Positions 32,461 to 43,339 of a stretch of 64,000 nucleotides of DNA are shown here, in pieces. How positions within the stretch are numbered: the stretch's first letter is position 1; the number at the start of each line of letters is the position of its first letter. A program made the translations under genes and the position numbers. This DNA is from Entoloma clypeatum. Its lineage: Eukaryota > Basidiomycota > Agaricomycetes > Agaricales > Entolomataceae. The stretch is from NCBI GenBank assembly GCA_963565915.1, contig OY751488.1, positions 4,774,001 through 4,838,000 on the forward strand. Direction: 5' to 3'. The notes below the pieces were generated by a model. The model did no database searches and was not told the origin of the DNA. It saw only the letters and a list, made by a program, of their open reading frames with translations.

Positions 32461-33438
32461 TTGCCTGCCCGCTGGCAGATATACACTTCGTTCCATGTAG
32501 TCCCCACTTCAATGTTCCTCGACCGAGTCCACCGTGCTCTTTCTTCCTTCAACCCTGTCACCCGTCACTGGGCAGCCATCGCTCTGTGTGACCCACATGG
32601 CCCAGTCAACAGCCAGACGTCTTCTTGTCATCCAGCAGACACCATTGATGGCAGGAATAACATTCAGGCCTCCCAGTTTGAGCCCGCCGCATGCGCCAAG
32701 CTCATCCTTGATCACATCTTGACAAGGCCCAAGTCTTTGGACATTATCCATCTCCAGGAAGTCACTTCCAGCGCCCAACAATCCCTCCTCAACGACCCCA
32801 GAGTGCGCTCGGCCTTCTTGACGACCGATGCAGAGGACGACACAGCATTCCAGCGCCCGCCATTCGCGACCATGACGCTCCTCTCCAACAGGTGTTTTGG
32901 CTCTTCGTTGCTCAATGAGGACTCGGAGGGCAAGGGAGGGCGGAAGCTGGTGTTGGACAGCGTCTTCCACATGAAGCTGCCCAGCAGGTATGGGAAGGAT
33001 GCGCTCTGCATGGATATCGCTGCCCCAGCTGCGCCTGGCGCCGTCATCTGTCTCCTCAACATGCACCTTGAGTCCCTCGACTCGCATTTCCGGCGCGCCC
33101 TACAGATGTGGGCTCTCGCTGGCCTGCTGCGCGAGCCCAGCTGCAGCAGCGGGATCATCGCAGGCAACTTCAACGCTATCTCCCCCGAGGATCACGCCCT
33201 CGTCGATGACAACGAGCTGCTCAATGGCTGGCTCACGCTACACGGCAGCATGGCGCCTGGCGGAGCCACATGGGGTGTTGGCGTCGAGCTGGAGGGTGGA
33301 TGGAAGGCAGGGAGGTTGGACAAGGTCGCAATGCTGGGCTTGAAGCCCGAAGAGATCTAAGTCCTCCAGCCTGGTCTCTTCAGCGCCGGTAGACCCTGGA
33401 GCGACCACTGCGGCCTGCATTGCTCCTTCACCATCTAA
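32461..33438 (+). pseudogene. endonuclease/exonuclease/phosphatase (EEP) family protein, TDP2-like, with premature stop
   Basis: The 299-codon frame shows EEP motifs: LQEV with the metal-binding Glu (residue 100), LLNMHLESL (around 200) and GNFNAI (235-240), where the family has GDFN, so the catalytic Asp is Asn. A TAA at 33358-33360 interrupts the frame. The same frame continues as VLQPGLFSAGRPWSDHCGLH to a TAA at 33436-33438 and supplies the last family motif, SDH. The usual N-terminal TWN motif is not clear (NNIQAS instead). The order LQEV, NxHL, G[D]FN, SDH resembles tyrosyl-DNA phosphodiesterase 2-like hydrolases of fungi. With two lesions it is probably a pseudogene; a sequencing error at the TAA would leave the D-to-N change unexplained. 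The start could instead be the ATG at 32512. Confidence 0.7.
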
Positions 33439-34555
33439 CACGGTAAGCAAAGAAGTCCTTCCCCTTCCGGCTTGTTCGATGCATATATCACCAACCCCCT
33501 TTCCTCATTTCTCCAGACGGCAATCCAATCGAAAGAAAGCGGTTGAACCAATGTGTCTTTTCTGTTACTCTTTTTCTTGCCCTAACGTCGAATGATATTT
33601 GTCTTTTCGGTATGTACTGTACCTATGTGCGTAAGACTGTCCACATGAGGCATTGAGATGTATACATAAACATGGCCTTGTCGCAAACCATAAGATAGGA
33701 ATGATACAGACGACTTTGGAAAACAACTTGCGAAAGCGTCGAGTGAAGGCCAGATTATTCAAGTTTGCCCAGAGGCGTGGTGGGTTCATCAGGCTTGTCA
33801 TGACTGCAGTCTGACTGAGTCCAACTCTGACTTAGTCGTTATGACTTGACTATGATTGACTAGTCCGACTGATCAAGGGTTTGACCATGTAATATTACTA
33901 TATATGGTATGTCTGATTCTCGACTCAACATCTGACAGTACTCTGCTGCCCCAGCCTCAGATGCCAACAAGGTCTCATATACCTCCATCTCCCTCTCCAA
34001 GTTCCCTATTCCACTTTCCAAAAGGATCCCATCACATGCAACAACTCATCTGCACTATTAGTATCTGTTTCGGTGGGATATATGAAGAGTTTATGCAGTG
34101 GTATGGATTTTTTTTCGTGCTGGAACAGATTGGGCAGGCAGATGAGTGGATGGTGGGTTGGGGTCGCACTGGTAGTGGGGCAGGTAAGTTGTCATCAGGC
34201 ATGTTTGCAGCAGTAGCACTCGCAATAAGTTGCTGTGAAAGTTGATCAAAGTTTAACAGGCCTTTGGAACCATCAATGCCAACCTCCAAACTATCAGAGC
34301 CATAAGACCAGCTGCGTGAATGTGAGATAGGTTTAAATTTAGAACGCGACATTGCGCAGGGCTAGCCTCATCTTGCGCATGGTTTCTGAGATCGGGGGAA
34401 ACAAGTCGGTCAGAAAGAAGGGGGCATTGAAAGTATCGCCGTTCGATGAGTATTAAGGAACTGCACATGTGTATATGTTGCGTACGCGACTCTTCAACGT
34501 TCAACGACCAATGGCCGGTTACTCAGTACTCAGACACAACTGACCAGCGGGCCGG
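33439..34555. other. no convincing gene; GACT-rich repeats
   Basis: Around 33800-33880 there are repeated GACTnAGTC-type motifs (GACTGAGTCC, GACTTAGTCG, GACTAGTCCG). Similar motifs recur at 35370-35450, on the other side of the hAT-like element, suggesting it landed in an older repeat. A minus-strand frame at 34032-34352 has no recognisable domain. Confidence 0.4.
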
Positions 34556-34563
34556 TTTGCCTC

Positions 34564-35355
34564 AAGGGGGTGTCGGAACGCGATCCCGGCAACACACGTG
34601 GGTGGGGGGGGGGGGTCCTCGGGGGTGAAAAAAAAAAGTCCGACACCCAGATTAATTGGCCGAAAACGGCAGTCAGGATGCCCAGCAACACACGAGTTTC
34701 TTTCTGGCATCTCCCCCCGTCTCCGCACCCTGAGCCTCACGTTCGAAGGCCCCCTGCAGGCCTGCGGCTCCGTCTCGACCTTCCTCGATGCCCTCCCGGG
34801 CTCTCCTCCTTCTCAACAACCACACCAAGACGCTGGCACGCTGCGGGACTGCGTATCCAGCCCGCGCTCCCTTGTCATTCCCGTTCCCGTTCCCACTGTT
34901 CCCATTGCCAACTCCGTTGACACCCTCACCCTCACCCTCACTGCCCCTGACCACCTCCGACCACCTCCACGCTCTCCGCCGCCCGCGCGTACATCCGCGG
35001 CTTCAAACACACATCAACGGTGCTTGCCCTCCTGCACGCCCTTGTCGCTGCCCGACCTCCAAGAGGCGCTGTGCGCCCTGAGCCTCTTGGCGCATGGGAA
35101 GAAGAACTCAGAGCCGCTGCGGCGGCTGCGGGCAGAGGTATGGGTGCGGTGCCTCACGCCGGCGCTCGTCGATTTTGTAATTGAGCAAGAGGGCCACGTA
35201 TTTCCTTTATTTTATCTCATGTTTTTCACAGAAATATATATGTTTGTGGGCATAACATACTATATTAGGAAGGAGGGGGTGGGGGGGGGGGTCTAGCAAG
35301 GCCGAAAAAAAAAGTCCGACGTGTGTTGCTGTAGTCGCGTTCCGACACCCCCTTG
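34564..35355. mobile_element. hAT-like non-autonomous element carrying a gene fragment (792 bp), TSD GTTTGCCT
   Basis: Inverted ends CAAGGGGGTGTCGGAACGCG occur at both borders, with a perfect 8-bp direct repeat GTTTGCCT outside (34556-34563 and 35356-35363). Just inside each end is CAACACACGT and a poly-A/poly-T tract before GTCCGAC. The interior is GC-rich and coding-like on plus, for example GISPRLRTLSLTFEGPLQAC near 34710, AARAYIRGFKHTSTVLALLH near 34980 and EALCALSLLAHGKKNSEPLR near 35070. These fall in different frames. The leucine-rich pattern resembles basidiomycete F-box/LRR-type proteins. No transposase is present. This is the structure of a Pack-type element. Confidence 0.85.
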
Positions 35356-35363
35356 GTTTGCCT

Positions 35364-36081
35364 TGACTAGTCGTGACTAGTCAGTCGGAGTCAGTTGCGC
35401 TGATGTGACTGTTCTGACTTGACTGATCCGACCCACAGTCAATGTGACTTGCACAACACTGGGGTTCATGACAAACTGCTGGCCTTGTCACGTTTTTCAG
35501 GTTTTTTTTTTCATCCCAGGATAGACTAGCGTTTCAAGTGAGCTTAAGAGGACTTGTCCGAAGTCGTACTCAATGCTGACCTGCGTACGTCCTAGGAGCA
35601 TTTTCTCTCAAGTGTGACGACGAAACTCAAGCGTAAAGGGAATCTCGGAGAGCGTTGTGCATTCCTAAGTCCAAACTGACATTTACGTCTTGGACCTCGC
35701 GAATTCTCTCAAGCACCAAGCAAGACTTACTTGATCTTCTACGTCGATAAAGGGGGCAAACGTCGAACTGGGCCCGCCTAGATCTCAAGTTCAAACTCGA
35801 CGCGCACGGCACGGCTTTCATTGCAAAACATAGCGGCCCCAGCAGGCGGGCAGTATCAACTTGGGGGAGTGGGGATTCGGAAACGTCCAAGTCGATCTAA
35901 TGAATGCGCGGCACGTCGTGTAAAGACTTCGACAGCAATGGGGGCGGCGAAATGCGTGAAGAGGGGAGACAGGAACAGGTCAAGACGATCCGAAGCCGCG
36001 AATCCACGAGTTGGGAAGAAGAAGGTCGCGAATGAGAAGCACGAAACAAGCAAAGAGACGGAGAGGAGAGCACGCACACAC
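35364..36081. other. no gene recognised
   Basis: Intergenic sequence with GACT-rich motifs at 35370-35450. A 279-codon plus-strand frame covering 35821-36660 is the antisense shadow of the minus-strand gene next to it. Confidence 0.45.
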
Positions 36082-36815
36082 CTAGTCGAACTTGAGGAAG
36101 GTCTTCCACTGCTCCTTGGTCCAGAAGCCGTCGCCCTCGGTCAGGCCCTCCTCCTCCTTGGCTTCCTTGTAGCGGGGCCAGAACTTGTTGAAGGCCGCCA
36201 TGACGACGGTCTTCTCGACGTCGTTCTTGTACGATATTTCGCCGTCCTCGTGGTAGAGCTTCCCGAGAATCTTCATGGCGTCGTCGAAGTCTTGGACCGC
36301 CTTGGGAGTGCGCGACTTGAGGCGGTCGGCGCCGGCAACTATCTTCATCGCAATGGCCTCGGAGTCGGTGGGCAAGGGCACCGTGTAATCAGCACGAGCG
36401 ACGAGGAGGAGGGGACGAGAACAGCTGCGGGGACTTACCACTTCCTCGTCGATGATGTCGATGGGGGTAATGGTATCTCCGACCTTCTCGCGGAACGTGA
36501 GGCCGCAGATCTTCTCCAAGTTGACGGTGAAGCGGTGGTCGCTCGCAGCGATCTGGTCGCGGATCTTGAAGCGGTTGATGGTGGGGCCCGACTTGACGAC
36601 TACGTCGATGTCCTGCGCGAGGCTGTGAGTAACCAGACTCGTGTAGCGCGAGCAAGATGAAGGATACGGACCGTCGTGTAGCGAATGTCCCTAGCCTGGA
36701 TATACAGGCCTCCGACGACGGAGACGCGAGTTGTCGCGGCGGCTTGAGGGCCAACGACGTTGAGCCAGGTCGAGAAGAGCGGCCTGAGCGTGGTGTGGAT
36801 AAGAGGCTGAGCCAT
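36082..36815 (-). CDS. nucleotidyltransferase-fold-like conserved protein
   Basis: Start ATG at 36813-36815 (MAQPLIHTTLRPLFSTWLN), stop TAG at 36082-36084. Intron 1 (36613-36671, 59 bp, GTCCGT to GCAG) joins RDIRYTT to DIDVVVKSGPTIN, giving GGLYIQARDIRYTTDIDVVV. The glycine pair followed by R.T.DID is the pattern of nucleotidyltransferase-fold proteins, in which the two aspartates bind metal. Later come TPIDIIDEEV and AIAMKIVAGADRLKSRTPKA, matching the helix with a conserved lysine/arginine cluster in that superfamily. A second intron at 36358-36438 (GTAAGT to CCGAG, 81 bp) is plausible but is frame-preserving, so 27 residues could instead be retained. Substrate unknown. It is probably a host gene. 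Confidence 0.65.
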
Positions 36816-37500
36816 GGTGTGGTGGTTATCTAGAAAAAGCAACAGCAGCGTCAGCCAGCAAGACGACGGCATGGGGAAGAAAGCTAACTCGCGATTGTAT
36901 GGCGCCTGGACCACGGGCAGCGAGTATGTGTCGAGAGCGCGAACACGAAAGAGATGATAATGATTCTGTGCTACGTACAGAAGGTTTTTATACTACGAGA
37001 TGGAGGCTGACCCACTATACTCGAACATTGAGACAATCTCATAAAAGACCAAAAAAACTAAATTTATCAGGATGGGAGGACACCATCGACACTGAACACC
37101 GGCAAGCCATTACAGTGATAATAAAAAATCGACCCATGGCTTATTTTTTGTTTTTCTGCAGCCCCTTGATTATTGGCCGGGTCAGCGAAAATCAGGGTAA
37201 TGAGAAATTGAACAGCAATCTTTTGAACCCGTTGACTGTTGGTTGACTGAAGACCATCCATCAATCTATCAATTTTACACCAAGTTGTCTGCAAGTTCGC
37301 ACTCTCTCAAGGGTGGCGTATCATTGGATAACCTGCAGTGCTACAAGAAACTAAGAAAAGAGAAGGTATCAATTTCACATTTCAAAGGCGGCACGATCTC
37401 CCGAATTACAACCTGTCACCGCTTCGCGACGACAATACAGCTGCCCTGGAGTACAGAGGACCAGAGAAAAAATGACAGACAAACATGGTGTCCGAGCAGA
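36816..37500. other. intergenic region between two minus-strand genes
   Basis: Contains the putative promoter of the nucleotidyltransferase-like gene and the 3' flank of the membrane glycoprotein. No gene or repeat recognised. Confidence 0.5.
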
Positions 37501-39087
37501 TCAATGAGCGGTATAGTCCGGAGGAACATCCACCCTCATTATAGAGTCATGTGTGAGGCGAACCCCACTATCCTGATGCCGCTGCAACATAATCTGTGGT
37601 TCCACTGCCTGCTCCAGTCCAGAGGATTGCACCGACTCCCCCTTTCTGAGTGGTTGAGCTATATTCCCAGTTGAATCTGACCCATGACCGTATCCGACAC
37701 CAGCAGCCCCGATGTTCAGCAATGCAAGATCTGACGACCTGGCGGAGCGGCTCGACGATGGATATGACGTAGTGTGGGGGGAAGTCCTCTTGGTAAACGG
37801 CTGTGCCATTGTTGGTTGGTAGGCAGATGGAGAGTGAGTATGACCAACTGTGAAAGGAGCGATGTGGCCGGATGCGATATCCCTGCCAGACGAGTGGTGG
37901 GAGTCGTTACATTTCCTGCGTTGGCGGAAGAAAACGACGGCAATGAGAACGGCGAGTCCAAGAATACCACCTAGAACACCGCCGATGATAGCACCGCGAT
38001 GCGAAGGAGGGGAGGGTGCGTGTGCTGATGATCCGGAGCCAGAGCCTGATCCCGCACCTGAAGTTGATCCAGGATTGAGCCCCGCTCCCGTCGATCCAGA
38101 CGGGATGGAAACATTGGTGACGTACATATGTTGCAGCATCAAGGCGGCGACGGATCCATTACCCAGATACGTGACTACAAGGGAGTGTTCAGAAGGGGAA
38201 AGGGTGGGCGTAGTGAAGAAAGGTTGGTTCCAAAGCGGTAGAGCTGACTGTGGTGGGAGTCCTTTCAGGACGAAAGAGTTAGGCGGGCCACCGTCGATGC
38301 TATACTGAGCATCAGCGGGAGGATCTGGTAATTTGGGGTCGAAATATCCAATCCAAGTGAGCGATGTGCCTGTAAGATTTATCGAATCAGACTTTCGCGC
38401 AAACAGCAGGCGGCGAGGCAACGCACCTGTGAAGTTGAAACTGACTTGGGCACCCGTCACATGCGTGTAATCCACCGAATTCGGAAGCCACGTTTCCCAG
38501 CCAGACCCATATTTAATCCCAGGATCCGAGACAGGAACCTGGACGACGTTCGTGCCATTTCCATACGAGGCTCCCGGCGAGGGCGTAAACTGGAGTTGAT
38601 CGAGCCAGAAGGTACCTCCCATCGTGGTTACATTGATTGTCAACTCATGCGGACCATCGTTAATCTGGTCTTTACCGCACAGCTCCCAGTTGGTTGATTC
38701 AAACTGAGCAAGCAGGTCAGAGTGTCCGATGCTGACGCCGTCGATGAAGCATTCCCATTTGGGATCCCATGTAGTTCCCTTGCCCGTGCCGTTGATTACC
38801 GGTATTTGGACCAAAGCCTCTGTACCATACACGCTGATTGAGGTTCCTGTTCCGTGGGGGAGGGGAATCGATGAATTCATGGACGAGATGACGAGTAAGA
38901 ACTTACCGGTAAATGAGAATAACAAACTGTCGTTACTCTTTGTTCCGTGTAAACTCTGTAGGTATGGAGGGCCAAAGAAATTTGTTGTTCCGCCCCGATT
39001 GCTAGTGTCTGCGAACCAGCCTGTTCCAGAGTACCGTATGCTGCTGTCCGTGTCGTCGACGAGAATGCGCCGGCTGCTGGAGGACAT
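37501..39087 (-). CDS. single-pass membrane glycoprotein with two related extracellular domains
   Basis: The frame is open for 528 codons because both introns are multiples of three. Intron 1 is 38847-38906 (60 bp, GTAAGT to ACAG) and intron 2 is 38370-38426 (57 bp, GTGCGT to ACAG). Both interrupt the same peptide, FTG/TS, in phase 1. Spliced length is about 489 residues. The extracellular part has two similar jelly-roll-like units: SFTG-TSISVYGTEALVQIP to TFWLDQLQFTP, and NFTG-TSLTWIGYFDPK to YVTNVS, with many N-glycosylation sites. Then follow a Ser/Gly linker, a membrane span (unspliced residues about 365-387) with RQRRK as stop-transfer, and a Ser-rich cytoplasmic tail. The family is abundant in agaricomycetes. 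No classical signal peptide is seen at MSSSSRRILVDDTDSSIRYS, so an upstream exon is possible. Confidence 0.75.
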   Translation of the reverse strand: MSSSSRRILVDDTDSSIRYSGTGWFADTSNRGGTTNFFGPPYLQSLHGTKSNDSLLFSFTGKFLLVISSMNSSIPLPHGTGTSISVYGTEALVQIPVINGTGKGTTWDPKWECFIDGVSIGHSDLLAQFESTNWELCGKDQINDGPHELTINVTTMGGTFWLDQLQFTPSPGASYGNGTNVVQVPVSDPGIKYGSGWETWLPNSVDYTHVTGAQVSFNFTGALPRRLLFARKSDSINLTGTSLTWIGYFDPKLPDPPADAQYSIDGGPPNSFVLKGLPPQSALPLWNQPFFTTPTLSPSEHSLVVTYLGNGSVAALMLQHMYVTNVSIPSGSTGAGLNPGSTSGAGSGSGSGSSAHAPSPPSHRGAIIGGVLGGILGLAVLIAVVFFRQRRKCNDSHHSSGRDIASGHIAPFTVGHTHSPSAYQPTMAQPFTKRTSPHTTSYPSSSRSARSSDLALLNIGAAGVGYGHGSDSTGNIAQPLRKGESVQSSGLEQAVEPQIMLQRHQDSGVRLTHDSIMRVDVPPDYTAH

Positions 39088-39639
39088 GCGGGAGGCTTAG
39101 ACGGAGGGAAGGAACGCTCATGTGGATTTGTGGTCGACGAAAACGGTTTCAATGCTATAAATAATAAGGTTTGATGGCAATAAGCTCCACAACGAACCAC
39201 ACCGTGACCAACAAGCTGTCGTGATCACCGTTGTTTTACTTGCAAGACATGGCTTTAGGATGGTCGACTGTCTCTTGTTCGCTGGTGAAAGTTACCAGAG
39301 AAGAAGCTGTCGATTATTCGCTGGACAATTTCGCATCACAGGTTAAAAAATCACGAGCCTGCTCCATTCCACACTGAGGACTGGGACAACATTCGCACTG
39401 GGTCGAGCAAGAGGCTACATGAATATAATTCTGCATTGGTACAGTGGTATGCGTACAACAATAACGTACCAAAAAAAGTATGAGAACCACGTCCGAACAA
39501 ATCTCGCTGTCCTCATGATGACTCACCACAACCGGCAGGGCCTCTTCCGAGAGAAAGGACATGCTAGCGCTCAGCCGGTGAATACAAATGTGGTCCCCTC
39601 GTTGTCAGGATGCTACTAGTGCTGGAATTCGGATATGAC
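39088..39639. other. no gene recognised
   Basis: Upstream region of the membrane glycoprotein, including its presumed promoter. No gene supported. Confidence 0.4.
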
Positions 39640-40441
39640 GTGCTAGCCGGTTCAAACGATCGAGGCAACGGAAGCGGCAGGCGATACCCTGTTTCTTGAC
39701 GAATGGCCGCACTGATCGCTGGTTGGATGGTCGGTGATGAAAGGAGAGATCTCGCCAGCGACAATCACATCGTCGGCGTCGTGCCTCCCGCCACGGCGTC
39801 TTTTGCGGCGGCAGAAAAGAAAGAAATAGCGGCGAAGATAGCAAGCCCTCCTAGCACGCTGCCGAGGACACCCCCACTGGCAACGATTGCGCCGAGCTTT
39901 GAAGAGGAGCGCGCTCCCGAGATACATAGGTCCGGTGCCCATACTTCCCGAGCCGGATGTAGGCGCAGGCGGGTTGGTGGCATACATGTGCCAAGATTGG
40001 TTGGAAATGGTCGCCGTGGCGGTTGGGGGGAGGTCCTTGAGGAGGAAATGGAGTGGTGGGCCATTGTCGATGCTGTAGGTAGCGTCTGAAGCGTTATTCG
40101 ACGGTTCAGTCGAGATATTGAAAGCCCGAACCAGGTCAAGGAAGTGCCTGTGAGGTCGAAAATATACCAGGATCAGGCTGGGAACAAACAAGGAGGGGTG
40201 AAAAACGCACCAGTAAAGTTGAACGGCCCGGGTAGTAAGCTTCGGCGTTATAAGTATTCGGACCAACAGATTGGCAGTACACTTGTATAAGTGTCAATAA
40301 AATCCGCGTCCATATTAGCAAGTAGTGGCAAGCGAATATAAACCTGCCGTTGCTCGAGATACTCCTGACGATGATCTTCAGTGACTTCATCGCAGGCTTT
40401 GCCGCCCCTATACTTTCATCTTGTCTTACCCCTCTCACCAT
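39640..40441 (-). pseudogene. paralogous remnant of the membrane glycoprotein
   Basis: On minus, LLPGPFNFTG is followed by a 63-bp intron (40148-40210, GTGCGT to ACAG) and then TSLTW, TYSIDNGPPLHFLLKDLPP and SNQSWHMYATN. This parallels the second extracellular unit of the 37501-39087 gene, with the intron at the same place and again a multiple of three. After the linker, frameshifts scramble the membrane region (a GLAIFAAISFF-like segment is still visible near 39840). The first unit is mostly missing. It lies upstream of, and in the same orientation as, the intact gene: a decayed tandem duplicate. Confidence 0.65.
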
Positions 40442-41480
40442 GTCACTAGGAGAGTTCTACCCTAAAGGCAGCACGTACGAGGCTCCATCATATCTCTCTT
40501 TGCTACAACCAATGACCTTTCTAGCCACTGCGTCAGTCACTTGCGCCGCATCGACCGGAGCCGCGTCATCTCCTGGGTGACCATACCTGAAGACGGCTTT
40601 GTTCTCGGGCGCGACAATCTCCAACAAGGGAAACCAGGTGACCCATTCGTGGTGCGTGATCGTTTGATTGACCTTCGAGCTATAGCGCTTCATTTGACTC
40701 AAACATACATACTATATACAGTAGGCCATACGGCCATCAACGGACCCAGGCGCTCACCACGATCAGGTCGTCATCCCGGGCAGGAGTAGTCGCTGCCAGT
40801 TGGCTTGGAACCCCGCGAGAAGTACGTTGGACTTTGATTCTACATGGACTTTTGGCTCATTTCTCCACTAGTGGGTTACTGATCCTTTCTCCGCCTTATC
40901 ACTATGTTTGCCTCCTCGCTCCAATTATCCGCCCGTACGCAGCCGCGGCGGGGATGTGGTTGACGTGGCAGAAAGCGGGACTAGAACTGGTCGAGTATGA
41001 AGGGGGTCTGCAGGAAACATTCAGGACATACGTCAGTAAGTGTTCTCCGAGTTTGACTGCTTATGGGCAAGACTGATCAACTAACTCATCGGCCGTCTTT
41101 GTTCAGCCCGCTACTGGGACAACACCGAGGATGATTTTTTTCGGATTGCCGGCCTTGCGGGACGGATTTTTTTCAACAAGGGGAAGCGCGCGGCATCGAG
41201 GGTGGTTTCCCCCCTTGTTTCTCCCTTTTTACGTGTTCCCAGCCTGAGGCCGAAACATGTGTGGTTTGATCCAGAGAGGTATCGCTCGTTTGAGTCGCAA
41301 TGCCGTAAGAGCCGTCGACGATGGGCAAGTCGTCGACACAAAAGACCAGCAGGTCGGTACGCTGGTAAAGGTGCCAAAGTGTTCGCGTCCATAATAGTAA
41401 GTACATAGTACGTAAATATAAACCTGCCGATTGAATTCGCCACCCGAAACGTGATGTTGAGGTTCATTCAATTGCAACGG
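40442..41480 (-). pseudogene. further degraded sequence, possible third glycoprotein remnant near 41170-41480
   Basis: Near 41345-41410 a GTTTATATT-to-CCAG stretch resembles the intron at 40270-40340 in position and sequence, and is followed by YRTDLLVFCVDDLPIVDGSY-like coding. A third copy of the first extracellular unit is possible. The remainder (40442-41170) holds no recognisable gene. Low certainty. Confidence 0.3.
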
Positions 41481-41607
41481 AATGACAGAAGATTGCTATC
41501 AGCTGCCAATTTCATGGGGAAAGTGCGTACCTGATGAACCTCTTTACTGTACAGCCTTTGACAATTCAGCACCAGCTGCCTTCAAGTTCCTCTTGTCTTG
41601 CAACGCC

Positions 41608-43339
41608 ATGTCGAAGCAAGTCGACATCATCGATAACCCTCCTCGTCAACCCTCCTCACTCCTCCACCTTCCACAGGAACTCCTCGACCACATCCTCTCC
41701 TCCATCGCCACACCCGAGGACCTCCTCTCCCTCGCCCTTTCCTCCCGCCGCTGCTCCGCCCTCGTCATCCCCACGCACATCGAGTACCGCACCCTCCGCA
41801 CCCGTGCCCCCATGCCCTCCGTCTGGGCACACCTCGCGCTCCGCGCCGACCTCGCCTGCAACATCCGCGAGGTCCACCTCTGCGAACGGAACGACTACAC
41901 TGCGCTCGACCGGTTTCCCACCACGCTCGTCCCGGCGGCGCAGGCCAAGTGGGTGTGGGACGAGGAGATGAGGATACGGAATGTGTGTAGGGCGTTGAGG
42001 AACATGAAGAGGTTGAAGGTGTTTACGTGGGTTTACCAGCCTGATGAGAAGGCGATGGTGAGGGTGAACCCCGTGCATGAGGAGATGGTGCTCAGGGCTG
42101 TGAGTGAAGCGGGGGAGCTGGAACATCTGGCGCTGGGGGGGAAGTGTGCTGGACATGTGTTGAATGGTGTGGACTATCCCGTGCGTACAAGTGTAAATCT
42201 CTCTTATGATCGATGTACTTGACATTCTCATTGACTCCAGGTGTGGCAGATCTGTAATCTAAGATCCCTCTCACTTGTCGGCACGCCATGGTGCAACCCC
42301 TCCAACGCATCACACATGTCCCGCCTGCTCAATCAATCACCTGATCTCGAGGTCTGTCTCTTACTTCCCTTCACGCACTCACATCTTTACTTACATAACA
42401 AGTTCCTCGAACTCCCCGTCGAATTCTGCCACATCCCCTCCCCCTCCCCCTCCCCCGGCCCGCCCTTCCCGCAACTCACCCACCTCAAACTCTCCCTCCA
42501 CCCCGGCGGCACCTTCTCCTCCACCCCCTCCCGCGCGCCCTTCCTCAGCGCGCACCCCTCCATCCGCACCCTCTCCTGGTTCCCCCTCGGCCCTGTCTCC
42601 CTCCCTCCCTCCTCCCTCCCTTCCCTGCGCGCCCTCAAGTGCGGTAGGCAAGTCGTCGACGCGCTCGAAGCGACAGACATCGTCCGCAGCATCGAGTGCA
42701 TCGACGTGTGGTCCCTCGACACCGACAGCCTCGCTCGGCTGCAGCGGGTCGACCCCCGCGCCGTCAGGAAGGTCAAGCTGCATATACTCGGAAGCCTCGA
42801 GAGCGTGCGGGAGCTCGCCCGGAGGTTCGAAGGCGTGACGTGGCTGTCGATGCCGTGCATCTATTTATCAGAGAAGAGCGTACATCCCGTGGTCATCACC
42901 CTCGTTCGTCGTCTCCCCCCCTTTTTTTTCTTTCAATGATAATAAATATGTAAAATCACTTAGGACGAATGGCTGGAGATCCTCCCGCTCTTCACCAACC
43001 TTGAGGTCTTCCGCGGCTCCGGGATGTGGGAAGCCGTCAGGAACGACCCAGACAAGATGCACGACGTCATCGCGCAGCTCGTGCAGCTCTGCCCGAGGCT
43101 GAGGCAGCTCGATCATTTTGAGTTTTATCACAAGCGGCGGGATTATAAGAGGATCAGGATTACGCGGGAGGAAATCGAGGGGGACGGTGTTGTGGTGGAG
43201 AACGTGAGGTACGAGGTGCGGAAGCCGCCGCAGTGGTATGTATTTCGCGTTTGATATATAACCGTATGAAAAAAAAAAAACTGGGGTGTTGTTGCTTAGG
43301 AAAGCGTTTGACGCGATGGACGGGACGTTTGAAGATTGA
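41608..43339 (+). CDS. F-box protein with leucine-rich C-terminal region
   Basis: Five exons with GT-AG introns at 42181-42240, 42352-42402, 42904-42963 and 43236-43299. Start ATG at 41608 (MSKQVDIIDNPPRQPSSLLH); the open frame further upstream lacks protein-like sequence. The F-box is LLHLPQELLDHILSSIATPE followed by DLLSLALSSRRCSALVIP, near residues 18-55. It would bind Skp1 and link the protein to an SCF ubiquitin ligase. The rest has degenerate leucine-rich text (LRSLSLVGTPW, LTHLKLSLHPGG, LRALKCGRQVV) that may bind targets. Exon 5 ends KAFDAMDGTFED then TGA. Intron 2 (51 bp) keeps frame and might be retained. F-box/LRR-like families are greatly expanded in mushrooms; no target can be inferred. 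GC-rich coding sequence without lesions suggests a live host gene. Confidence 0.8.

Noticed and set aside
34598..35296. A 232-codon intact host gene.
   Set aside because: It lies wholly inside the hAT-like element, starts in its end, changes frame along the protein-like blocks and has a poly-G tail; it is a captured fragment.
35821..36660. 279-codon plus-strand ORF.
   Set aside because: It is antisense to the nucleotidyltransferase-like gene, whose frame, introns and motifs are on minus.
42387..42860. Minus-strand ORFs antisense to the F-box gene.
   Set aside because: Shadows of a GC-rich gene; no recognisable domain.
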